A stretch of 64,000 nucleotides of DNA, taken from assembly GCA_015501055.1 (NCBI GenBank), contig JADNYV010000020.1, positions 310,001-374,000 of the forward strand. The letters run 5' to 3'. How positions within the stretch are numbered: the stretch's first letter is position 1; each line of letters opens with the position of its first letter. This document shows positions 1 through 10,272 of the stretch, piece by piece. Made by a program: the position numbers and the translations under genes. Below the pieces are notes generated by a model. That model made no database searches, had not been told where the DNA came from, and saw only the letters and a list, made by a program, of their open reading frames with translations. This DNA comes from Mucidula mucida (Eukaryota; Basidiomycota; Agaricomycetes; Agaricales; Physalacriaceae).

Positions 1-517
1 AGGCAAGTCTGTTTGGGTTCTCTACGTCGACGCGACGTGTATAAATTACGATGGGAACGCTTTCGATACTGCCTTGATTGCAATGGTCGCGGCGCTTAAA
101 AATAGTGAGCACCACGTCCTGCCTTCCAGTTTGAAGTTACTCATATGACTTAGCCATACTTCCAAAAGCGACTTACAACGAAGACACCCTGCGTACAACA
201 TGCTCCCGAAAGACCCTCTCTCCGCTCCAGCTGAGTAGTCTGCCCATCTCCATGTCGTTTGGCATCTTCGATTCGTACGTTCTCCTGGTCGCCTTTTTCT
301 TTTTCAGCACCAATCTAACGTGCTTCTTAGTCACGTATTTCCGGACCCGACATCGTTCGAAGAGCCATTACTTGATACGTCAATTTCGGTGGTCATCGAT
401 GACAAGGGCAAGATATGCTCAGTGTCGCAAATAGGATCAGATGTGGACGCGCTATTGACGTGTACTGCAGCGGCGCGCAAGCGCCACGAGTTTCTATCTC
501 AGCGAATATATCTATAA
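1..517 (+). CDS. RRP43: Exosome core subunit RRP43 (EXOSC8-like), 3' part
   Basis: The 5' part lies outside the window. Three exons can be joined: from the window edge to 104, 154-274 and 331-517, with GT..AG introns 105-153 and 275-330. The first exon encodes an RNase PH-fold stretch (WVLYVDATCINYDGN, then ALIAMVAALKN). The third carries the C-terminal signature DPTSFEEPLLD and the VVIDDKGKICSV strand typical of the Rrp43/EXOSC8 branch. In the family this protein is a catalytically inert ring subunit of the RNA exosome, which works in nuclear and cytoplasmic 3' RNA decay and processing; that role is known from the family, not seen here. It converges on the small secreted protein gene, leaving about 350 bases (518-869) that probably hold both 3' UTRs. 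Rrp42 or Rrp45 are less likely because the C-terminal motif fits Rrp43 best. Confidence 0.85.
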
Positions 518-869
518 TCATTCGTCTTCTGACTTGCATATACCGGCGACACCATCAAAGTTCCTCCTCGCTTGAGCTCACGCCTGACCTTCCTGCATTT
601 TATTTGTGTGCTCCTTACATCGCGAAGGGCTTCAGATTGGTCATGGTCTGGTGGTCAATTTCTCCGTATGGTATGTACAATACGGCTGTTAATAGGTTGG
701 CCCGTTCTTCTTGTGCTTGACTGCAGCCAGTTTAACTCTCGCCAGCATGCACGTAGGAACTGCCTTCCTCCTTTCAGCTCTCATGTTTTATATGCCTGGA
801 CCTTGCCAGATTGGGGGCACATTTGCTTGTCAGCTTGTGCGGGACAAAGCTCTATATCATGATCATGCA
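518..869. other. Convergent intergenic region
   Basis: Space between two convergent genes, rich in short overlapping ORFs without family resemblance or a consistent frame. I read it as two 3' UTRs and see nothing else in it. Confidence 0.5.
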
Positions 870-1177
870 TCAACAAGCCGTTGACCTACACATCTGTTAG
901 AACAACGCCAATGACCCTTGAAATGGACTCACAACGTTGTATTCGCAATAATATTTACCCAACAAGTCTGGATCTGGTTCGCAGGATACACGCAAACGAG
1001 CAGGTTATCCGAGTTTATGAATTGAAACTCCTCGTTTGTGCCCACGTCAAAGCCACCCAGGTCTTGGGAGGGGCATGTGTACGTGGTGCAGGCAGAAGAG
1101 GGAGTCGGTGCTGCTGCAGCCAAAGTCCTGGCAACTCCGAGAAGGCTGAATACTGGCCAGATGAGTGTGGATAGCAT
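870..1177 (-). CDS. Small secreted cysteine-containing protein
   Basis: The reading starts at the ATG 1177-1175 and gives a classical signal peptide (MLSTLIWPVFSLLGVARTLA), followed by a short mature region with about five cysteines (CTTYTC, LLVCVYP, QIQTCW). One intron is inferred: GTGAGT donor at 932-927 and TAG acceptor at 888-886, giving a terminal exon that ends in ...LSTAC and a TGA at 872-870. An alternative acceptor (CAG a few bases earlier) would give a slightly different tail. The protein has about 80 residues and no known domain. Small secreted proteins of this sort are common in wood-decay and symbiotic basidiomycetes; effector-type roles are possible but there is no evidence for one here. 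Confidence 0.6.
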
Positions 1178-2192
1178 GGTGGCATTCTGAAATGAACATC
1201 TTGTAGTTGAAATAGGCCAGCCGAGTGAAGGCAGAATGCTTGGAAGAGTATTCGAGGATGCATGCAAGGTATCCTCCAGACGTCTCCAAATCAACGCGAA
1301 TCAAGTGAGCTGCCTGTGCGATGTCGCCTGTATTTCCGTGTGTGGCGTCGTCGGACTACTTCGGGATGAGTTTTGATATGAAAGAACAAGAGCACACCTA
1401 GACAGAGACCAGCCATCGCATACATGGCTGCGGGAATCGGGGGCTGGATGTTTTCATGCGTAAATCTACTCTCCCTGAGGATCCCGGCGGTAAAACCATT
1501 GACGTTGAGTATACGAGGAAATTCTCTAGCGCGTACGAATACATGATCCGACCCTTGTTGCATGTTGCTAGCAATCTGCAGGTCAAATTATGGAAGTTTA
1601 ACTCTTTCTTTTAGGCCGTAAGGGCGGTGGAAGGTAGCCAAATATAGTGGTGGGCATGTATGTGAAAGGATACTGACCACGTGAGTTTTCTTTGTGAGTG
1701 AGAAGAGAAGCCGCACACGCATTGTTTGCGACGACGTGTGAAGGATGTTGACGCTAGCGACGAGCTGAGATGATCCAGTGCCAGTCCAGTGCGCAGATTG
1801 ACGAGTGATGTTACGGATCCTCAACGGAGAATCTAGGAATATCTACTTTTGTGATAGTCTTCGCCAGAGATGATTTGATGGATTTGTTTCTTGAGAAATG
1901 CATGACCTTCCTAGATAACACGAGGCAGGCCGAGACAAAGGTTATGACTGAAAACCTGCGGGATGTAACAGGACAGAAAGCGTAATATGAATCCATCAGG
2001 CAGGAACTCGTGCGCGCCTGCCAGGCCTTGACAGTGAAAGGAAGAAAGAGGTGCAAACGATGATCGCAGATCGGACTATAGGCCCGACATGGCCGACCCT
2101 ACTAATAAAGGGGATTTCATTTAACGAGCTGATTTTATGTAAAGCATCCCTCTCTCTCCTAACAACTTTTTTGACCGCCGCCACTGTCGACA
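1178..2192 (-). other. Unassigned region with possible degenerate minus-strand coding fragments
   Basis: This kilobase holds several short minus-strand ORFs (1291-1563, 1588-1824, 1811-2056) that do not join into one frame with good splice sites. One stretch (PPIPAAMYAMAGLCLGVLLFF) looks protein-like and faintly recalls a proline-then-hydrophobic segment common in large Agaricomycete families of unknown function. It could be a decayed gene, an unannotated gene with hard-to-see introns, or chance. I do not assign it. Confidence 0.2.
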
Positions 2193-3017
2193 ATGTCAGC
2201 CAAGCTTGCCAACATATGGGAGTTGCCCCAGCAGCAGCCCGTGGCGGACGCGAATGCTTTCATAACGACAAAGTACGTCGGCCCGTTCTGTGCATTCACC
2301 CCTGGGCACTGATCGTCTTTGCAGCAAGCTGGAGGCCGTCTTGAAGAGAGTTTCCAGGCAGGCGGCCCAGTACGAGTTCCAAATGCGGGATCTCGAGGTA
2401 TGCTACTGTCTACATTGTCATCGCCGCTCTCGCCAACCGTTCACCAGACCAAGCTCGCTGAGAATCTCTCCAATTTCCGTGCCATTGATAGTCTGCTCCA
2501 GGAGGCATTCTCTGTGTTGCGCGTATGCTGGATCTCGTCCGGTGTCCACGTTGGTTGTACTGACCAAATGATAGCGCAACTCGCGGCGCGCAGATAAAGC
2601 GCTGACTAGCCAGATTCCGGAGATTACTGCTGAACTGGATGACTCTATGGAGGCGCTTAGCGAGCTCTCGGAGACGCTACCGACGATCCACAACCAGGTT
2701 GCTGATATCCGGGCTGTGTACGATTCGGGACGCAAGAAGGTATCGCTGCTGCTTCACTATGTATTTTGACTGACTATCGACTTGAGGCACAATCCCTTGT
2801 CGCGGACTTGACGTGGCTAAACACAGAATTCTATGAGCGATGGAGGGCCATCATATTCACGTCGTCCAGCCCGGTTTCTATGCGATGGAAAGTGTTTATG
2901 CGCTTTCTGTTCGCAGTGACGTTCCTGGTTTGTTCGTGGATAATGTGGATTGCACTGCTCGGCGGTTACAGGGCTTACCGGCACAAGCTCGTCTGGGGCG
3001 AACGACTGATGTCCTGA
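2193..3017 (+). CDS. Coiled-coil protein with C-terminal membrane anchor
   Basis: Five exons splice cleanly: 2193-2272, 2325-2397, 2448-2522, 2575-2739 and 2787-3017, all GT..AG, about 207 residues. After a short N-terminus (MSAKLANIWELPQQQ) comes a heptad-like helical region (KLEAVLKRVSRQ, YEFQMRDLE, FRAIDSLLQEAF, then IPEITAELDDSMEALSELSE). One hydrophobic segment near the C-terminus (FLFAVTFLVCSWIMWIALLG) is followed by a short basic tail (GYRAYRHK), so a tail-anchored topology with the coiled coil in the cytosol is likely. It resembles tethering or autophagy-scaffold proteins in general shape, but I do not recognise the family. It lies head-to-tail before VPS5, 234 bases away. Confidence 0.7.
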
Positions 3018-3251
3018 AGAATATTACGACCTGCCCGTTGCTGCAACGGCATGCATTCCATGATTTTGCCTCCATTTACTTACAACCATCTACCACGCTC
3101 TTTTCAATCTCTTTTTTTGTTATCTTCATCTATATACCTTTGCTTTGTCGCATCTGGATTCTCGCATTGTACTACCAACCCACGCTGTAATATAATACAG
3201 TAATTTGCACCTGTTCGGCGCGTGCCACTCTTGCCTCTTGCCGTGACCGTG

Positions 3252-5524
3252 ATGGACGGCTTTGACGATTTGCTCTCCCCGTCCCGCACTGCTCTCGAAG
3301 ATAACCCATTCTCTGACCCATTCGCCAGGCGGTCAGGTTCTCCGGATCCTTGGGCAAGTCCGTTCGCGCAGCACACAGACGACATATACCACCAGCCCTT
3401 TGCCAGCACTGACGATGCCTCGGAACCTAGCTCACATTCTCCAACTCAAGTTGACGACGACGAGGAACGCACGCCAGTATCAGATACGCCAGCAGATCCG
3501 TTAGACTCTGCAGCCGCAAACGAGCCAGACTCTGAGGAGGAGGAGCATCGACCACCACTGCCGGTTCCAGCGCTCATCAACATCATCCGAGGTCACTCCG
3601 CCTCCTCCATCTCCAGGTTTCCGCGAAAGCATATCAGAGCCCGAACCAGCGCCTGAGCCAGCTCCAAAATCGGAACCAGAACCGCGGCCATTATCGTTCT
3701 CGGAGACGGCCACCATTCGACCTACTGAGCCCGAAGAGACAATTCCTGCGCGGGTGCCACACGCGCCGTCGACGGTCCACGAGGAGACTGCATGGGGTCC
3801 GCTTCAGCAGACAGTCAGGAATGATAGCGGGTATGGCGCTGGGCTTTCGTTAGGTGGCGAGACAACGAACGGATGGCAAGGCGAGTCGGAGAATTGGAGC
3901 AACGACCGTGTCGCCTCGCGGTTCCCTACGGAGACGGACGATGACAGCGATGATGATAAACCCATAGGCACTCTACGTTCTCCAGACCGGAAAGCGGAGG
4001 TATGCATCCTTTGTCGGTCATTACATTGCGCGTCAATTTTTTATTCCTGTTAGACGCAGAAACAGAATGAACAACCCGTGTTCATTATCAGCGTTGACGA
4101 TCCGCAGAAAGTTGGTGACCCCATCCGCTCATTCACAATGTACACTGTACACACGCGCACCTCATCCCCCCTCTTTGCGAAGCCCGCCTTTTCCGTCCTT
4201 CGCCGATACTCCGACTTCCTTTGGCTCTACGAGATGCTCAACATCAACAACCCAGGCGTCGTGGTGCCACCCGTTCCGGAGAAAAACACCTTTGGTCGTT
4301 TCGATGATCAGTTTGTACGCCAGAGGCGGCTTGGGCTCGAAAAATGCATCCAGAAAATAGCAAATCATCCTGTTCTTGGTAAGGACGAAGATTTGAAGCT
4401 ATTCTTGGAAAGCGACACCTTTTCGTTGGACATCAAACATCGAAAAGCTGAGCTCGCCAACGAGCGGGGAGGGTTGATGGCTTCTATCGGGCAGACGCTC
4501 ACTGGGCCGCGTTTTAATGAGACAGATGAGGTTAGCTGTTCTGCATATTCACTCGTCGGCTTTCATCACATCGATATACAGTGGTTTGATAGACAGAAGG
4601 CATACTTGGACAGTTTAGAGTCCCAGCTTCGTGGGCTTGCCAAGGCCATTGAGTTTGTGGCGAAACAGCGTTCAGGTATGCGTTTCAGTAAGACGATTTC
4701 GTGTATTCATTGATGGTGAATATAGACATTTCCGTTGCGACAGGCGAGTTCGCTCAGACGGTCGCCGATCTATCTACATGCGACATTGCCTCCCAGCTTG
4801 CTCAGTCTTTGGCTGGCTTAGGGGATGTGGAGCGCAAGGCTCAAGACATGCAAAATGCTCAATCCGAGGCTGATTTGACAACGATAATGGCGACAGGTTT
4901 GTCGTTTACCTCGACATGTGTCTAGAGCTGATCAACATAAAGTGGACGAATACGCAAGATTGATCAACTCTGTTCGGGTATGAAATTCCTTCTTGGTGGA
5001 TGCAGGGAGGGCTGATGTTCTTATTTGAAAGATGGCGTTCACGTCTCGGATTCGAACTTACCATTCGTGGCGAAATATGGAAAGCGAGCTCGTACGCGTC
5101 AGGCAGAATCATGAACGGAATCGTGCCCAAGGACGGATACCGAGTGACCGCCTGGGCTATGCATTGAACCAGATCGCAGAGGTACGTGTCAAGCGCGAGT
5201 CTCGAATGGTGCATGCCTGATGGTCTGGCTCTAAAGGCTGAACGGCGCGCCATGGAAGCCAAACGTGAATTTGAAAACGTGTCCAAATTGACCAAGACGG
5301 AAGTTGCGAGATTCGAGCAGGAGCGGATTGAGGATATGAAGGACTCGCTGAATTTGTTTTTGGAGGGCATGATTACGAGGCAGAGACAGGTATGTATCGT
5401 GCTCTCACGTCTAGGACTACTCAGAACGCATCTTCAGTTGATCAATAACTGGGAAGTGTACCAGCAGATGTTGTTGAAGAAGGTCGGAAATGGAAGAGCG
5501 GCGGCGGCGGCTAATGTTTCTTAG
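3252..5524 (+). CDS. VPS5: Retromer sorting nexin Vps5 (SNX1-like, PX-BAR)
   Basis: Residues 1 to about 250 are disordered, acidic and proline-rich, starting at ATG 3252 (MDGFDDLLSPS). Next, after an intron at 4000-4053, comes a PX domain (QPVFIISVDDPQKVGD; basic RRYSDFLWLYEML motif; PPVPEKNTFGRF) that in the family binds phosphatidylinositol 3-phosphate. The C-terminal half is the Vps5-type BAR domain: WFDRQKAYLDSLE, GEFAQTVADLS, YHSWRNMESEL, the Vps5 signature NRAQGRIPSDRLG, and ARFEQERIEDMKDSL, ending WEVYQQMLLKKVG. With Vps17 it coats endosomal tubules in retromer recycling. About seven introns lie in the 3' half. One oddity: the disordered part changes frame between roughly 3563 and 3591 with no normal-sized intron; only a 28-base GT..AG segment (3564-3591) would restore it. 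I suspect a one-base sequence error in a nonessential linker. Confidence 0.9.
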
Positions 5525-6323
5525 TTTATCGCACACTGGATGGATTCTCCTATTTTTTGCGTGTTACTGGTGCACGTGGAGTACCAGATGTGGCGCGTGC
5601 TGTAACTCGCTCGTTTCGAGTCCCAGCATCGACTGTGAAACCCCCGCGCGATACAGCAACAGCCGACTTACCTCCTAGTTTCGCTGGAATAAACTCTTCT
5701 AGAGTCTTCAGTGCTATCCTTCCTTCCTCAAGATTCCCCGGTCTACCAAATCTGCTCGCTTCTGCCTGATATTCTTGTTATCTCCAGGCGGTTCTGAAAT
5801 AGGCTTCAATATCGCCGAGACAAACAGACTTAATCTGATACAATCCATCTCTGCGTGTTTAGCGACACACGAGGTGACTTTGAGCGATAGTGTGGCCAGC
5901 TTCGACGCCATATGCTACTTGGTCCATTCATGTTGATTTGATGATGGGCTGCTTTTGTTACAGTGAGGACTTCTTCTCGCTGAAATACAAACTTAGCCAT
6001 ATGGCGTTTCGTTTGGGTGCGACTTTCAGGACGTTTCAGAGGCATCTGGCCAGCTTCTGTTCTCGTAGCAGTCTGGGGAGACCATGTGCTAAAGCGAAGT
6101 AGCTCGCCTGATTTGGGAATCTGTAGGTTCTTCGGCATGAAACTTGTCGAGTTTGGACCGGCTGTTTGGACTTGCTCGCTATCACGGTTGTTTTCAGAGT
6201 GAATATCATTTTTGGCGTACATATGTGAGTGGAGCGCGACATTGAGGGCGCGGTTTTTGGTGCTGCTATAAAATACGCTTGCTGGATATGTGAATGCGTC
6301 AGTTTCCCTTTCAACTTCTCAAG
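5525..6323. other. Intergenic region upstream of the first GH18 gene
   Basis: About 800 bases between VPS5 and the GH18 gene. Minus-strand ORFs at 5714-5911 and 5830-6222 have no recognisable motif or consistent splicing. The last 60 bases hold a TATA box (next entry). Nothing else seen. Confidence 0.4.
6267..6273 (+). promoter_or_regulatory. TATA box of GH18 gene copy 1
   Basis: TATAAAA, 51 bases upstream of the ATG at 6324, at a normal distance for a strongly expressed fungal secreted-enzyme gene. Confidence 0.6.
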
Positions 6324-7786
6324 ATGGTGTTCTCCTCTATCGTCACTCTTTTTTCCTTCCTCTGCTTGGCGCCTTTTGTTTCAGCGAGACCCGTGTCTAC
6401 GGGCCTCAGCAGTCAAGCGCGTACTTTTGTTGAGCGCGCTACGCCGGCTGCTCCTCACTGGGTCGTGTACTCTGACAAGTCGACCTCTTCGACTGGTCCA
6501 CCTCCCGCTGCGGACATCGAGGTTTGCATTCCCCTCTAATTCTCTCCAAGTCGATTGTTAACCCAAGTTGTGCATAGGGATTTAATGTATTGTGAGTTAC
6601 TCTACATCGTTGCCCCCGTTTCACGGAAATTGAACCAACTGCTGCAAGCTCTCTTTCGTTCCTTCTTTTAGCTGGAGCATGGGACAAGGCCTATGAATGG
6701 ACTACCCTTACCGCCGACCAGAGGACAGCTCTCAAGGCTGAATATGACGCCGCGGGCATTAAGCTCATGGTTTCTGTATTCGGAGCGACGGATGTTCCAA
6801 CTTCTTCTGGAGCTGACCCTGTTACTACTGCGCAAACTATGGCTGCTTGGGTGAAGGAATATGACTTGGATGGCATCGATGTTGACTATGAGGTGACTGG
6901 GTCGCGATTCTCGCCTTTTGCAACTGAAACTGACCATGCTCGTGTAGGACTTTAACGCCTTCGCAGCAGGCACGGCCGAGGTACGTTGTTGTCAAACGTC
7001 GACGGTGGAATTGTAGTTTGAGCGACTCCTCCCTAGGCCTGGTTGATCTCCTTTACGACTGAGCTGCGCAACCAGCTGCCCCAGGGCGAGTACATTATCA
7101 CCCATGCTCGTGAGTTTTCGGTGATTCCTAGCGCATTAGCGTGTTTGACGCGAAAGTAGCTGTGGCGCCGTGGTTCACCCCTACGCATTACACCGGTGGT
7201 GGATACCTCAAGGTTCATGACTCGGTCGGCAGTAAGATTGACTGGTATAACCTTCAGGTGAGCATTCGCTTTACCTTGTCGCCGAATCGCCCGAACTGAC
7301 TTGATATTCATAGTTTTACAACCGTTCGTACTAGTTTCATCGTTGTCGCAAGGTTATTGTTAACGCTAATGCAGAGGGTACCTCCGAATACACCACCTGC
7401 GACGGGCTTCTGACCGCCTCGTCGTCGACGTGGCCGGAGACGGCGCTGTTCCAGATTATTGCGAACGGTGTTGATGGGTCGAAGCTGATTATTGGAAGCC
7501 GGGAACTACCGCGGATGCTAACAACGGGTATATGGAGCCTTCGCTGTTGGCTTCGTGTTTGGAGACTGCCAAAAACCAAGGATGGGGTGCGTCTCCCGTC
7601 TCTTTTGTGTTGTGACTTGGACTAACTTGACTTTTTTGCGTGCAGATGGAGGCGCGATGGCTTGGCAGGTACGTTTATACCTTTTGGTATACGTTGTGGC
7701 GTTGGATCTGATTGACTGTTCTCTAGTTCCCCAATGCCGACGAGAGCTGGATCAAGACTGTCCGCTCGCTTTCTTGGCCTGTTTAA
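6324..7786 (+). CDS. GH18 glycoside hydrolase (chitinase/ENGase-like), copy 1
   Basis: About 330 residues with a signal peptide (MVFSSIVTLFSFLCLAPFVSA). The mature protein follows the short GH18 plan: an opening strand HWVVYSDK, strand FLLLAGAWDKAYEW, KLMVSVFGATDVP, then the catalytic DxxDxDxE motif DLDGIDVDYE (Glu codon 6890-6892), VAPWF, and the DWYNLQ-FYN motif near the active site, ending W-D-GGAMAWQFPNADESWI. The general acid Glu and the aspartates are present. Family members cleave beta-1,4 GlcNAc linkages in chitin or N-glycan cores; which of these cannot be told here. It has about ten introns and a 10-base exon at 7314-7323. A one-base deletion near 7493-7497 breaks the frame between SKLIIG and KPGTTADANN, while copy 2 is intact there. 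So this copy is a recent pseudogene or carries a sequence error. Confidence 0.82.
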
Positions 7787-8412
7787 GAGCATATTTTTAC
7801 ATGCTTGCCACTCTTTTTTTATCTCTCGGGTCCTTTACACACACATTCGTTGCGACACGGTCTTTATTTATTTATTTTATCACAAGCCAAATACTTTGTA
7901 CTTGTTGTGACGAAAAGCTATCACGATTCCTTATTTAGGTTTTGAACTCGTATCACCAGCACGTCGTCTAACGCGTCTGTTTGAGGTATCTTTTCAACTC
8001 AGAGCTGCAACTTGCCCAATCTCTTATCTTGAGGGCGAACTCTCAAGTGGCCGGGCACAGACCGACAGTTAACCGACAGACGTCCAGAATTCTTCCAGTT
8101 TTTACCTAAATTACGCATCTCTGCCGAGTATGGACGCGTTAGAGGATACAGCGAGTCCCACCCCCTCGTCGTTATCTCTTCCAAGTTCTACAGGGGAAAG
8201 CCTCCATCAACGATAACACGAAGATGCATCTTCCTCATCGGCGGCGCGTGAACAGCACCCATCGCACTTATCGCAGCTCATACCCTAAACGAATCTCTCT
8301 CTCTCCTCGCCTCCTCCTCGCCTTCTTTGCAGGATACGCGGATTTCCCGTCAGCTACCGTACGAGTATATAAGGATTCGCCAACCCCCTCGATGACCCAG
8401 CTACTTGTTACG
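7787..8412. other. Spacer between the GH18 copies
   Basis: 3' region of copy 1 and promoter of copy 2. It contains AT-rich stretches (tttatttatttattttatc near 7860) that could serve 3'-end formation, and a TATA box at its end. No gene seen. Confidence 0.45.
8366..8373 (+). promoter_or_regulatory. TATA box of GH18 gene copy 2
   Basis: TATATAAG, 47 bases upstream of ATG 8413. This spacing is why I prefer the ATG at 8413 over the in-frame ATGs at 8224 and 8392, which would lie upstream of, or almost on top of, the likely transcription start. Confidence 0.6.
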
Positions 8413-9956
8413 ATGATGCCACTTTCTGTGCTCTGTTTTCTCTTCGCGTTCCTCGCTGGCGCATGCGTACATTCTACTCCATATCAGGCCGATAGTAGTA
8501 GTAGTGTTAGTAGCGTCCCTGGTCCGCCGCACTTTGTCGTGTATTCCGATAGGTATGTGGCGGGTTTGACAGGACCGCCACCGGCGTCTCAAATTCGAGT
8601 GGGTGTCCGAGTCCCCCTCTCCACTCAACCTACTCACTGTCTACTAGGGGTTCAACGTCTTGTGAGCTAGAGCCTCGTACCCCCACGGTATTGTTGACAA
8701 ACACAACTCCCCAGTGCGATATCGTTCCTCCTCCTCGAGGGTGCTTGGGATAAGGTTCGGTTTATCCCTCCCCCCTCCCACTTCTTTGTGATCAGAATCG
8801 TCATGTTTAGGCGCAAGAATGGGCCTCCCTCTCGGCAAGCGAGCGGAGCGCGGTCAAGGCGCAGTACCAGGCCGCGGGGATCAAGCTCATCGTGTCGGTG
8901 TTTGGCGCCACTGACGTCCCCACGACGACACGTGCGGATCCGGTGGCGACGGCTGATAGTGTGGCGGCGTGGGTCGTGCAGTATGGGCTCGATGGTGTGG
9001 ACGTGGATTACGAGGTGGGGGAATTCTCTTTTTAATCCATTGGACTCGAAACTGATTGTTCGGAGGATTTTGCGGCTATGGATGCTGGGGATGGGAAAGC
9101 CGAGGTATGGGTTTGATTTTGACGAAGAAAAGAACCTGATTTCGTAGGCGTGGTTGGTGAGCTTTACACGACGGCTGCGCGTCCACCTTCCTCAGGGCAC
9201 GTATATTCTTACTCATGCGCGTAAGTCGAGCTTTGTCCCTCTGACAGAACGAGGCACTGATCGGGCTTAGCTGTGGCTCCTTGGTACCCCAATCGCTCTT
9301 TGAATCAGCCAGCTTTCATCTCTCATCGTGCGTGTGATATAGGTTTACACCCAACAAGTACGGAGGCGGCGCGTACCGCACCGTACACGCTCAAGTCGGG
9401 AGCTTGATAGATTGGTATAACGTTCAGGTCAGCCTCAGTCCTCATCCTCTGCACATGCCATTCACATCCAACGCCCTATGGTATTAGTACTATAACCGTA
9501 AGAGAGCCCCGGCCGTCGACGCTTTACTGACGTGTGCCACATGCAGAGGGCGCGACGGAATACACGACATGCAACAACCTCCTCTGGCAGTCCTCGAGCA
9601 CCTGGCCTGGCACATCCCTCTTCGAGATCGCGTACAGCGGCATCCCGTGGGAGAAGCTCGTCCTCGGCAAGCCCGCGAATGCTGGCTCGGCGAGCAGCGG
9701 ATACATGTCCACGGCGACGTTGGCGTCGTGTGTGCAGCAGGCGCGGGATGTCGGATGGAGTGAGTCCAGTCCTTCTCTGTTTCGCAGTGTTGATTGATTG
9801 ATGTTATGCAGATGGGGGTGTCATGGTTTGGCAGGTCAGTTTTGAAAGAAAAGCTGAGAAAAGTGCAGAAGCTTACTTGGGGATCGCTCTTTGTAGTTTC
9901 CGGATGCGGCGTCTTCGTGGATTCAGGCGGTCAGGGGATCTGCGTTTCCGATGTAG
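8413..9956 (+). CDS. GH18 glycoside hydrolase (chitinase/ENGase-like), copy 2
   Basis: Intact tandem paralogue of copy 1, same strand. Signal peptide MMPLSVLCFLFAFLAGACVH, then HFVVYSDR, FLLLEGAWDK, KLIVSVFGATDVPTTT, and the catalytic motif GLDGVDVDYE (8991-9014, all acidic residues present). It continues with AWLVSFTTRLR, VAPWFTPNKYGGG, DWYNVQ-YYN, KLVLGKPANAGS and a C-terminus FPDAASSWIQAVRG, stop 9954-9956. Intron positions match copy 1 one for one, including a 10-base exon at 9488-9497, so the pair arose by duplication after the introns were in place. The exon sequences diverge clearly, so the duplication is not very recent. Secretion and GH18 hydrolysis of GlcNAc polymers are inferred from signal peptide and motif; chitinase and endo-beta-N-acetylglucosaminidase remain both possible. 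Confidence 0.88.
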
Positions 9957-10163
9957 AGTTTACTTTTAGTATTTGGGGAAGCATGAATATGAGATAGATC
10001 ATTCTTTGTCTTGTTCGCGGTAGAAATTAGCAGGAGACTGAAAGTTGTTGTCTCTGAGGATGTACACGGGCAATGAGAATCCATAATGAAGTTAATATTC
10101 GATGTAGGTTTCTGTATATATAATCTACAAGATACGGGTATTGAAACAAGGCTACAAACCATA

Positions 10164-10206
10164 ACCAGTGCGCCACAATGTGTTTGCCACATTGTGGCGC
10201 ACTGGT
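10164..10206. repeat. Perfect 19-bp inverted repeat (hairpin)
   Basis: The left arm accagtgcgccacaatgtg (10164-10182) and its exact reverse complement (10188-10206) flank a 5-base loop, tttgc. It sits between convergent genes (GH18 copy 2 and the minus-strand gene ending at 10273). It could fold in either transcript's 3' UTR. No target-site duplication is evident, so a MITE is not supported. Confidence 0.9.
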
Positions 10207-10272
10207 CACGGACTGTAACAGTGAATAAGGTATGGATAAGAAACAACAAAAAGACGTAGGTAGGGGTCTAGG

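Noticed and set aside
7935..7990. tRNA-like T-loop (GTTTTGAACTC on +, and its complement)
   Set aside because: No acceptor or anticodon stem can be formed around it.
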